Assembly (NCBI RefSeq): GCF_001304615.2
Contig: NZ_CP032683.1
Location: forward strand, 1,116,001-1,180,000
Source: Methanosarcina flavescens
GTDB lineage: Archaea; Halobacteriota; Methanosarcinia; Methanosarcinales; Methanosarcinaceae
DNA length: 64,000 bases
Reading direction: 5' to 3'
Made by a program: the position numbers and the translations under genes. The notes beneath the pieces are model-generated. The model did no database searches. It was not told the origin of the DNA and was given only the letters and a program-made list of their open reading frames with translations. This document shows, in pieces, positions 7,501-15,600 of this stretch (positions are counted from its first letter, which is position 1; each line of letters begins with the position of its first letter).

Positions 7501-9850
7501 TGAAAAAATTAACAACTACCAGACATCTGTAAGTGAAAATGACACTGCTATGATGGCATTCTATCGCAACAGTACCATAGAGCTTTACACAAATCTTTCA
7601 ATGGAAAATGACCTTGGAGTAACTCCAGATGAACTCAGAACGATGTCAGAAGACGAGTTTGGAGGTTTCGTAAGTAATACTGTCCATGATTATCTGGATC
7701 AACTAAAGTCTACATTGATGCCCTATGGAGTTCATACCCTTGGTGTTGCGCCAGAAAATGAAAAATTGGTGTGGATGGTCAAATCACTGCTTCGCAGCCA
7801 TTTTGTAGACCATATCTATAATATCATGCCAAAGAACAGCAGTATTGAGGAAGACTGGGAAAGTGTGGCTGATGCCCTTGCAATGGATCTTCTGAATGCC
7901 ACCTTGCTCAACGAAACAAACGTGTCCACTGCCCAGCTTGAGGTTCTTAGCCTGACAAATGATACCATTGCAGAGGATCTTAATCTGGGCATGGAGTATG
8001 CTGACAAACTGAACCAGTCAACACTTGAGATTAACCAGACACTGCGTGCACTTGATGCAGAGTATATCGAGCCAGGTCCAGGCAACGATCCTATACGTAA
8101 TCCGGAAGCACTACCAACCGGCAGGAACTTCTATAGTTTTGATCAAAGAAAGTTCCCTGATGAGGAAACCACCGCAATGGGTACAATACTCGCAGACCAG
8201 CTGGTAAAGGATTATTACGACAGCCATAATGGCACATATCCGGAAAAAGTTTCGTATACCCTCTGGGCCATGGAAACAATGCGCCATCATGGACTTATGG
8301 AAGCCCAGATCTATGCCTTGCTTGGTGTAAGTCCTGTAAGAAACAATGGAGTGCTCACCGGGTTTACTGTAATTCCACTTGAAGAAATGAACCATCCAAG
8401 GATTGATGTGCTCATCCAGTCTTCCGGAATGTACAGGGATACTTTCCCATATCAACTTGAACTGATCGACACCGCACTCCGAACAGTTGCAGAACTGAAT
8501 GAAACCAACGAGACTAACTATGTAAGATGGAATTCTCTGAAGATGGAGGATGAACTTCTTGCAAGCGGTTACAATAACACCACTGCAGAATACCTCTCAA
8601 GGTGCAGGATATTCAGTGAGGCAATAGGAGATTATGGAAACGGGATGCCCGATGCAATAGCTGCAAGTGATACGTGGGAAAATGAAACAAAACTTGCTGA
8701 TCTGTTCATCTCAAAGACATCCTATGTATATGGGCAGGACCTCAGCGGAAATGGTCTCTGGGGTGAGAATCATGAAGACCTGCTTACAATGAACCTTCTG
8801 GATATAGATGCAGCTATACACAGTGACTCTACAAACCTGTTTGGTATCATTGATGGAGATGACTATTACGGCTATCTTGGAGGCATCGGGCTTACAGTAA
8901 GGGCATTAACAGGAGAAACTCCTGAAATGTACATAGCCAGTCTGGAAAATGTGGATAATCTACAGATCATCTCATTGAAAGAGGCTTTGAGGACAGAGCT
9001 GCGTGCACGTTACTACAATCCAAAATGGATAAACGGAATGATGGAAGCTGACTATGCAGGTGCCCGTCAGATGATGAAATTTACAGAATATATCTGGGGA
9101 TGGGATGTTACGAACCCGGATCTGGTTACTGATTCTGACTGGAATGAGATCTATGACATCTACGTCAACGACAAATATGATCTTGGTCTTGACGAGTTCC
9201 TGAAAACGGATAACCCATACCAGTATCAGGCTATGACTGCCAGGATGCTCGAAACCTCAAGAAAAGGATACTGGGATGCTTCTGACGAGGTCATCCAGAA
9301 TCTGGTTAAAGAATATGCGGAGTCTGTGGTTAAAGATGGCGTTACATGCTGTCACCACACCTGTGGAAATGCCCTGCTTGATGAATATGTCCAGGGGGTA
9401 ATGTCCGTTCCTGATGTTGTTAACCAGGCAACTGCAGACGAATATAAGAGATTGATGCAGGAAGCAACGACTGCCCCACAGCAACCCAGCGAGAGCAGTA
9501 GTAGCAGTAGTAGTCACAGAAGCCACAGTACTGGAAGTGCTACTGTGGTTTCAAAAGATAGTGCCCCCAGAAATCAGACTTCAAGTGCCAGGGAATCGAC
9601 TCATAATCAGACAGTTAAGGATTCGGATGCAGGGTATGGTATGGATTCTCCTGAGCCTGCTCCTGAAGCCCGGCAGACTTCTCAGACATCTGATTCCAAC
9701 TATGTTGAAGGCTATGAGATGCAGAAAAGTCCTGTTGAAGAAAAAGAAAGTGGAGGTACTTCCTTCTCTGGGGCTGATATCATAGGAATTCTCTTCGTGG
9801 TAGCAGCAGTGGGTGGAATTTATATGGGATTCAGGAAAAAGAAGTTTTAA
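4541..9850 (+). CDS. Giant surface CobN-like protein with triplicated N-terminal domain
   Basis: The product has 1769 residues: signal peptide 1-24; three N-terminal modules at about 25-165, 235-365 and 378-510, each ending in an 'N-M-x-N' helix block; a Thr/Ser/Asn-rich linker at about 170-229 between the first two; then the CobN/ChlH core. Core signatures are HFGTHGSQEWLAGKE near 910 and GEGTQAKRRGNAVIIDHLTPP near 952-972. CCHHTCGN lies at about 1603-1610, followed by a Ser-rich stalk, a conserved YVEGYEMQK patch and a C-terminal membrane helix with FRKKKF. CobN normally inserts cobalt into hydrogenobyrinate in the cytoplasm with ATP-driven CobS/CobT. Export makes that reaction unlikely here; binding, demetallation or metal exchange of tetrapyrroles outside the cell, as proposed for bacterial HmuS-type CobN relatives, is a better guess. 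Confidence 0.88.
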   Translation: MHKKAYLLFLGALLFLMFIPGVLADENKINITYIAYSPSDALELASKTNQYSKSIEYTYIPAYNSTTNGASDELLAAGKSGFLKTQDVVFCQMLGKSVYEPMDESFKAASDNGASLLAIQSADTPSYFAYDSNGSVSDSISNYYNNMGTEGNGLKNAEDLLIYLATEYGGLSETSADSNNTNESSGNESSLENTTDSTTGSTTDSTTGSTTNSTTDSTNDSTNDSNRTNMNLGNEFLFILGSEVNEPALRNAASNSDISSELNVTIFSMNDAVPEGFDFSKYSMVFIESQDESAVNAWATGINSTKESGSMVIGYNLSSNITFPNVDLYSDNYTDIERYWVQGGETNMENMLKLMGQKFSGVWEGETIAQPEILRLKTNITYITNSHTNIFYLNNVLSERSIITDLFNVNVIYGMGGKEIAANLSSLPQQDVIILYMIGYNDLPEFKDLLLSARANGTQIGLVATSDVYGLATVNMDDLPYSPIKSYIYRDGYINMENFVRSIGAVFKNIYIEHSPAVAPSIPNHGIYHPDAFPRIFENSTGYLEWYADNGYNASAPTIGLIITHNIPKERISLSAEDAIIRNLESKGYNVICSTYKVAAEDVDYFTNNGTVLVDCIISLKGFTLNYEDQEKGVEYLKKYNVPVLKAVEDASQSPDQFNESERGLGLIMAPSSVIQPEIDGCTDYIWVAGYVQDPETQQYYYSPHLDQVDWLCNRAIAWAELGRTNNADKKVSILYWNHEGGKNDIGASYLDIGSSFTLLLEQMRAEGYYVGNETIPNGSEFMDLFIESRNVGAWSPGELEKVVNSGNVTLLPVNEYLEWYNTLPESVRTGIEGTWGEAPGNIMINENESGKYFVIPTVQLGNVNFIPQPSKAGLSDDSLIYHNTSIPPTHQYLATYFWINKVYDADAIIHFGTHGSQEWLAGKELGISRYDYPALMVDDTPVIYPYIMDNVGEGTQAKRRGNAVIIDHLTPPIVTAGIYGDLATMDEKINNYQTSVSENDTAMMAFYRNSTIELYTNLSMENDLGVTPDELRTMSEDEFGGFVSNTVHDYLDQLKSTLMPYGVHTLGVAPENEKLVWMVKSLLRSHFVDHIYNIMPKNSSIEEDWESVADALAMDLLNATLLNETNVSTAQLEVLSLTNDTIAEDLNLGMEYADKLNQSTLEINQTLRALDAEYIEPGPGNDPIRNPEALPTGRNFYSFDQRKFPDEETTAMGTILADQLVKDYYDSHNGTYPEKVSYTLWAMETMRHHGLMEAQIYALLGVSPVRNNGVLTGFTVIPLEEMNHPRIDVLIQSSGMYRDTFPYQLELIDTALRTVAELNETNETNYVRWNSLKMEDELLASGYNNTTAEYLSRCRIFSEAIGDYGNGMPDAIAASDTWENETKLADLFISKTSYVYGQDLSGNGLWGENHEDLLTMNLLDIDAAIHSDSTNLFGIIDGDDYYGYLGGIGLTVRALTGETPEMYIASLENVDNLQIISLKEALRTELRARYYNPKWINGMMEADYAGARQMMKFTEYIWGWDVTNPDLVTDSDWNEIYDIYVNDKYDLGLDEFLKTDNPYQYQAMTARMLETSRKGYWDASDEVIQNLVKEYAESVVKDGVTCCHHTCGNALLDEYVQGVMSVPDVVNQATADEYKRLMQEATTAPQQPSESSSSSSSHRSHSTGSATVVSKDSAPRNQTSSARESTHNQTVKDSDAGYGMDSPEPAPEARQTSQTSDSNYVEGYEMQKSPVEEKESGGTSFSGADIIGILFVVAAVGGIYMGFRKKKF
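5120..5215 (+). repeat. Tandem Thr/Ser-coding repeat in the CobN linker
   Basis: Imperfect units around GATTCAACCACTGGTTCTAC repeat through this stretch and encode D-S-T-T/N-G-S-T-T-type residues that form a flexible, potentially O-glycosylated linker between the first and second N-terminal modules. Units are multiples of 3 bp, so slippage would alter linker length without a frameshift. Confidence 0.75.
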
Positions 9851-9866
9851 ATCCCTATTTGAAAAT

Positions 9867-9897
9867 CGGCGCAAAACAATGAGTGCCGTATTTTTTT
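9867..9897 (+). terminator. Terminator of the 4541 CobN gene
   Basis: Stem CGGCGC 9867-9872 with GTGCCG 9883-9888 (one G-U), followed by a seven-T run. Sequence and position relative to TTTTAAATCCCTATTTGAAA match the terminator at 3956. Confidence 0.6.
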
Positions 9898-10042
9898 CTT
9901 TTTACTCATTGTCAGAATATTGCCTTTGGCATTAAAGTGATTTCAAGTACTTTCATTTATTTGCTCCTGTTATGCGAAGAATTACATGTTCGTTTTTTAA
10001 AAAGTCGGCTTATTTGTGGACAAGAAAACATTGTAAGGAATG

Positions 10043-10060
10043 GTATATATAGATATATTT
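10043..10060 (+). promoter_or_regulatory. TATA-rich promoter of the DUF1638 gene
   Basis: GTATATATAGATATATTT lies about 75-90 nt before the ATG at 10134, a plausible archaeal TATA box giving a leader of roughly 50-60 nt. No copy of the CobN palindrome is present here. Confidence 0.4.
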
Positions 10061-10133
10061 TTGCTTTCTGCTAAGAGTTATTAGCTCTCCCGTTAAGGAT
10101 ATTCTTTAATAGCTGAGGATCAAACTTATAGCC

Positions 10134-10928
10134 ATGACAGTTCTGGGCATAGTTGGCTGCAGAGTTTTTGAGGACGAAATTGCCCACGTGCTCGCAAGCG
10201 ACCCTGATATAGATTGGGTCTGCATTATAGAGGATGAAGAAAACAGCGGTCTTCTGCACAAGCTTGAAGCTGAAGGGATTGAACCAGTAGTCCTGCCTTT
10301 TTACAAAATCAAAAAAAACCTGAGATGTAGTAATGAATTCAGCGTTATTGTCCAGCTTCAGGGAATGGGACTCCATATAGACCCTGCCCAACTTAAAAGT
10401 AAGACGTACACAAACGTTAACCTCATGTCCCGGCTTGCGGATGGAATTCTACTTTTTTACGGCTCCTGTGGGCAGGCGTTTTCCAGAATACAAAGAGATT
10501 TTGCTCATACAGGATGCCTTCTAAAGCTGCTGCAGGATAGGAGCACAGGCCAATCAACCGAACCCCTTGATGACTGCATTGCAGCAGCCCTCGGGGGCAA
10601 CTCTCGTTACCGGGAAATCCTGAAAAGCCACAGTGATACCTTCTTCTTAACTCCTATGTGGGCTGTAAACTGGAAAACTGCATTCAGAGTTGGCAATGAG
10701 TCACTTTCGGGTTTTGAATTTTCTCCTGAACGTCTGAGAAAACTCGGTTACCGAAAAGTTGCCAGGATTAACACAAAACTGTCTTATGAATCGGTTTTTG
10801 AGAAAAAAATTGAAGAATTTGCATGTAACTTCGGTTTCGAGGTAATAGAACTGGAAGGAAGCACTGAAATAGTGCAACAATCGTATAATCAGATGCGAAA
10901 TATGCTTCTCAGGCCGCTTGATGTCTGA
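10134..10928 (+). CDS. DUF1638-type protein
   Basis: A 264-residue soluble protein without signal peptide. DILLFYG-type and DCI...LGG-type family signatures are visible as GILLFYGSCGQAF (about residues 103-115) and DDCIAAALGG (about 145-154), followed by FFLTPMWAVNW, all features I associate with DUF1638. Members often sit beside corrinoid-dependent methyltransferase genes in methanogens and clostridia, but no biochemical function is established to my knowledge. Here it lies between two CobN-like genes with its own promoter, which suggests a cytoplasmic accessory role in corrinoid or metal handling (inference). Confidence 0.65.
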   Translation: MTVLGIVGCRVFEDEIAHVLASDPDIDWVCIIEDEENSGLLHKLEAEGIEPVVLPFYKIKKNLRCSNEFSVIVQLQGMGLHIDPAQLKSKTYTNVNLMSRLADGILLFYGSCGQAFSRIQRDFAHTGCLLKLLQDRSTGQSTEPLDDCIAAALGGNSRYREILKSHSDTFFLTPMWAVNWKTAFRVGNESLSGFEFSPERLRKLGYRKVARINTKLSYESVFEKKIEEFACNFGFEVIELEGSTEIVQQSYNQMRNMLLRPLDV

Positions 10929-11304
10929 TTTTTTAATTTAAAAGTTCTTAAAGAGCTTTAGATCTAATACTTTCCTTAAAAAATTATCTTTTTTGAAATT
11001 CAAACTTTCCTCTCTTTCTTGGTTCCTGCGCTTTCAATGATTTATGTTTTCATTTGATTTTTTCCAGGGATATTACTTAAGGTTATAGTTTTTGTTTGTG
11101 TAAATCTTTCCTGCATTGACTAGGCTTTCTCTAAAAAAGGATACTCTCTTATTTTTCGTATTTATATTATCTCTGAAGCTAAAATCCATTATTCAAATCC
11201 ATATCCTTACTTAGTTCTCGAGTTTATTAGATGATGGTTAAAAATTCAATCCTCTATGTAAAAGTAAACAGACATAGTAAACAGACATGCAATAAGCTGG
11301 TGTT

Positions 11305-11332
11305 TATCCCGGGAGTGTGCAATCCCGGGATA
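11305..11332. repeat. Perfect 10-bp hairpin
   Basis: TATCCCGGGA 11305-11314 pairs with TCCCGGGATA 11323-11332 over an 8-nt loop. It lies about 380 nt after the DUF1638 stop and is not followed by a T-run, so it is not an ordinary terminator; it may be an end of a mobile element or part of a small RNA. Confidence 0.5.
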
Positions 11333-11594
11333 CATCGAGATAGAAAAAGAACAAATTCTTAAATGATATGAAATTCGGAGGAATAAGATGATTTGAGCAA
11401 AAACAATAGCAAGAGCCCTAAAGTCGTATGGAATTGATATCAGTGAAAATGGGATATCTTATCAGGAGAATTAAATGCTCCTATTTCCAGGTACTTCGGT
11501 GCGATAGATGAAGAATGAAATTTAGAAGCCTTAATGATAAAACCTAAAAAACAACCCAGTTTTCAAATACCTACCAAATATCTATCAAATATCG

Positions 11595-11717
11595 CTCGAG
11601 GGTAAATACTCTCGAGCAAACCTCCAAAAAAATATGTGATGGGTAATCCTCCAAAAAACCCTATAAAAAACCATGTAATACCTTGTCAAACATTGTTCGA
11701 GGGTATATACCCTCGAG
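11595..11717. repeat. Two palindromic repeats about 100 bp apart
   Basis: Copy 1 (11595-11616) and copy 2 (11696-11717) have CTCGAG-type arms around a TA-rich centre; in copy 2 the central 18 bp are a perfect palindrome. Both are followed by the same GCAAACCTCCAAAAA. Origin unknown; no coding capacity. Confidence 0.6.
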
Positions 11718-11853
11718 CAAACCTCCAAAAACTTCATGTAGTTTATTATCAGAAATAGACATCTTTAGTTCTTTGTTTACACATTTGTTCTGGAGTATTA
11801 TATAAATATATATTATGTCAAAACACTATCTATTAACCATTTCATCTGAATAA

Positions 11854-11950
11854 CTAATAATCGTGAGCCAAAAATCTTGTTTTATGTATTTTATTCCCTA
11901 ATGCTCCGAATGTTGAAGATATAATCCAGAATCAGCTATTCATTAGTTTT
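11854..11950 (+). promoter_or_regulatory. Conserved CobN upstream element, copy B
   Basis: CTAATAATCGTGAGCC, then CAAAAATCTTG, TTTTATGTATTTTATTCCCTA and CAGAATCAGCT follow the same order as in copies A (4110) and C (12380); the preceding AACACTAT-TATTAACCATTT is also shared with copy C. It sits 233 nt upstream of the truncated relic at 12088. Confidence 0.6.
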
Positions 11951-12087
11951 TTGAAAAATTGAAGTTTATCTCGTTGTAGTTTTCAAAAATTAGAGATGTT
12001 TTAGAACAAAATCGCCTAGCAGATCAGATATCCTGGTTATTTTTGCTAGGGTGCTCTAGGATTCGTAACACATTATCTGGAGATAAC

Positions 12088-12192
12088 ATGCAAGAAAAAT
12101 CTATAACGATATCAGTTTTAGTCCTATTGTTGTTTACATCATTATCAATTATTCTGTATTGGCGGAGCCTACTTCGGATTCAAAAAGGTTAA
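12088..12192 (+). pseudogene. Minimal relic of a CobN-like gene (signal peptide fused to the last codons)
   Basis: A 34-codon frame starts with a GGAG ribosome site and a hydrophobic signal-peptide-like N-terminus, then stops. In another frame, the bases at about 12159-12195 read IGGAYFGFKKVK, matching the C-terminal anchor IYLGFRKKK of the intact copies. An internal deletion has thus removed essentially the whole protein and left both ends joined out of frame. Confidence 0.55.
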
Positions 12193-12379
12193 ATTAGCAT
12201 TAAAATCTCAGTATGAAATAATAAATGTCATATTTTTCTTTTTCGGGGAAAAGAGTCTCAATTATTTAGAAATTCTTTTTCCAGACTTTATATAATTTGA
12301 ACATACTCTGAACATATTCTGAAAATATTCTGAACATACTTGTCTAAAAACACTATTTATTAACCATTTTACCTAAACA
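12193..12379. other. Spacer between relic and promoter copy C
   Basis: Contains a decayed 3' flank (ATTTTTCTTTTTCGGGG) after the relic and repeated ACATACTCTGAACATATTCTGA-type triplicates near 12301-12340. No gene seen. Confidence 0.4.
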
Positions 12380-12474
12380 GCTAATAATTATTAGCCAAAA
12401 ACCTTGTTTTATGTATTTTATTCCCTAATGCTGAGTGTTAAAGATATAATACAGAATCGGCTGCTCATTAGTTT
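12380..12474 (+). promoter_or_regulatory. Conserved CobN upstream element, copy C, with perfect palindrome
   Basis: GCTAATAATTATTAGC (12380-12395) is a perfect 16-bp palindrome and lies directly upstream of a TATA-like TTTTATGTATTTTA (12407-12420), the place expected for an operator that overlaps the BRE. Transcription would start near 12445, giving a leader of about 220 nt before the ATG at 12666. Repressor or activator identity is unknown; a metal- or cobamide-sensing regulator would fit the genes controlled. Confidence 0.6.
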
Positions 12475-12665
12475 CAGGATGTTCTAGATTTTTGTTGCAT
12501 GTTATATCGAGAGCTTCCAACTCCACTTTTGATATTTAGTAGCTGTTTATGTGTAAATATCTAAAATTCACAATCTTTTAAAATAAAATCGTTCTGTGTA
12601 CCGGGCATTCTGGTTATTTTTCTCCCGGGTGCCCAAGGTTTCATTATGCAATGTTTGGGGATAAA

Positions 12666-15600
12666 ATGCGTACGGCACAAAGCAGATTATTGGTTTTATG
12701 TGCAGTGGTACTTTTACTGCTAGCACAGAATGTAGCGGCTGGTGAAAATCAGGTAAATCTTACTTTTATCTGTTATGATGGAAGTGCTCTTGCTGCGGCA
12801 GAGGAGTCCAATCCATACAATGTGAGTATAAATGTAACGTACATCTCAGGTTATTCCAATTTTTCTAATATTGATCTGGGAAACCCTGACGTAATATTTA
12901 CCTACATGCTCTGGAATCAGTTCGAGTATATAGGTGACGGCCTTGAAAGGGCCCATGAAAAAGGAGCTGCACTCATAGACATTACCTCTATGATGGACCC
13001 GACATATATCAACGCTTCAACTTATGATAAGATCTTTGCCGGGACTAAACCATACAATTCTACTGAAGAGAAATTCTTTTACAATATGGGTTCAAGAGGA
13101 GTCCTGAAGAAAAACGCTGAAAACTTCCTTATCTATCTAGCAAAAACTTATGGAGATAAACCTGAGCTTACGGATAGCTGGATTTATCAGGACCCAATAG
13201 ATTTCCCTGAAGCCGGACTCTACCATCCGGATGCACGCTCTTCTACAAATGAATCTCAGCCCGACTGGTTTGAAAACACAACTGATTACCTTGAATGGTA
13301 CTCTAACTCGGCTAACTTAACTAACTCAAACGAATCAAGACATATTTATGATAAGAGCAAGCCAACTATTGGAATATGGTTCCACGCTTCCGATTATACG
13401 GGTGATAACCTTGAAGTCATAGATGCGCTCATCCGTGACCTGGAAGGAAAGGGCTGCAATGTAGTTGCAGGTTTTGAGACCTTCAATGATATCCACAAGT
13501 TTTACTTTGATGAGAACGGAGAGCCTCTCGTTCAGTGTGTAATTTCTCTTAAGAGTTTCCGCTTGAATTACGAAGATCCTGATAAAGGTGTACAGGAGCT
13601 AGAAGACCTTGATGTTCCTGTTCTCACGGGATTGGTTGTTACAAACCCCTCTAATTCTATTGATGTGGCTGACAGCAACAGGGGTATTCCTAGCAGCGAA
13701 ATTGTATACAAGACCCTGCTTCCAAGCATTGACGGGATTTTCGAGTACATTGTGATAGGATTTGATAATTACGATACCGAAACCGGTGAAAGCAACTACG
13801 AACCTCTGCCCTCTCAGATTGACTGGATGTCAAACAGGTCAATTAACTGGGCAGAACTAAAGTTAAAAGAAAATCAAGACAAGAAAGTAGCTGTCATCTA
13901 TTACAACTACCCTTCGGGAAAAGACAATATAGCGGCAAATTACCTCAACACCACCCAGAGCATGTTTGATCTTCTCAAAGCAATGAATGAAAGCGGGTAT
14001 GAGGTCTCCGGAATTCCGGATAACAGCAGCGAACTCCTGGAGATGCTTCAGGCGCAGGGTATCAATGTCGGTTCCTGGGCTCCGGGGGCCCTGAATAAAA
14101 TGGTAGAAAATAGGGCTGAATGGGGACTGCACCTCATACCCATGGAGACTTACAGAGGATGGTTTGAGTCTGAAATTCCGGAAAACCTGAGGGCCAATGT
14201 AACTGCTGAATGGGGAGAACCCTGGTCTGAAGACCTGCCTCAAGACAAGAGTGTCATGATCTATGAGAACGAGACCGGAAAATACATTGTAATTCCCACA
14301 GTGCGTTTCGGGAATGTCTGGCTCATGCCTCAGCCTGCCAGGGGTACAGGGCAAAACAATGATACTCTTTACCATAGCAGTGTTGTGCCTCCCACACATC
14401 AGTACATAGCTTTTTATCTCTGGCTGAACCACGATTGGCAGCCAGATGCAGTTATTCACATGGGCACCCACGGTACGCATGAGTGGCTTCCTGGTTCAAC
14501 TTACGGTATGAACCGGACTTCAGAGTGGTCTCCACTGCTGCTTCAGGACATTCCGAATATCTACCCTTATATTGTTGCTAATGTTGGAGAAGGGATAACT
14601 GCGGAGTATAGGGGAAATGCCCTTATTATCGACCACCTTACTCCGACTCTTGAACGCAGTGGGCTTTATGGAGGCTTACTGAACCTCTCAATTGGTGTCC
14701 AGCAGTACTACGACCCTAGCATTACTTCCCAGACCAGGGCAGGATATAGGCAAGCCATAATAAACGAGATCACAGCGCTCAACCTCAGTGTCGATCTGGG
14801 AATTGAAAACGTAACCTCTCTCCAGGATTACAGTGAAGAAGAATTTGAGACTTTCATCAAAAATGTCCTTCATGAATATCTTGAAGATGTAGGGAATGAA
14901 AATATCCCATACGGAATGCATATCCTCAGCCGTGTTCCCGGAACGAATATGACAGACCCTGAGAAAGACGAGCTCTCTGCAATGGTAAGGGCTATGCTTG
15001 GAGGAAGTTTTGAGAAGAATGTTACTGCTGCCTTTTACTCTGAATCTGCTTATCCTCTTGGAATTCCATTAAACGATACAAAAGTTACAAGACTTGTCTG
15101 GGAGGTTGTAACGAATAATACCAATGTTTCCAGTGCACAGCTTGCAGTTTATGGAAAAACCAATAGCACAGTTACACTTGATCTTGAACAGGGGCTGGAT
15201 TATAGGAACCGGCTTCTTGACTGCGATGTAGAAATTGACAGGATTCTTTCAGCCCTGAATGGAGGATTTGTACCACCGGCTTCTGGGCTTGATCCCATAA
15301 TGAATCCTGATGCCGTACCGACAGGCCGAAACTATTACAGTGTAAACTCAAAGCTCTATCCTTCGGAGGCGACCTGGGAAATTGGAAAATCCCTTGCAAT
15401 CCAGTTACTTGAGGACTATTATAGTGAGCACGGGGAATACCCTGAAAAGGTTTCATTCTCAAGGTTCGGTGTTGAATTTATCGGCGACCACGGGACCCTG
15501 GAAGCCGAAATTCTTTACCTGCTTGGGATCCAGCCCGTATGGGACGAATACGGGTATGTGACAGGAGTCGAAGTTATTCCCGAAGAAGAACTGCTGCCGA

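Larger units (their letters stand above)
10929..11853. other. Long non-coding stretch with decayed elements
   Basis: No convincing gene is present. It contains a strong hairpin (11305-11332), two copies of a palindromic repeat (11595-11717) and an open relic frame near 11397-11474 (ARALKSYGIDIS-type residues before a stop) that I cannot assign. A duplicated AGTAAACAGACAT occurs near 11266-11288. The mixture is typical of an insertion graveyard between duplicated genes. Confidence 0.5.
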
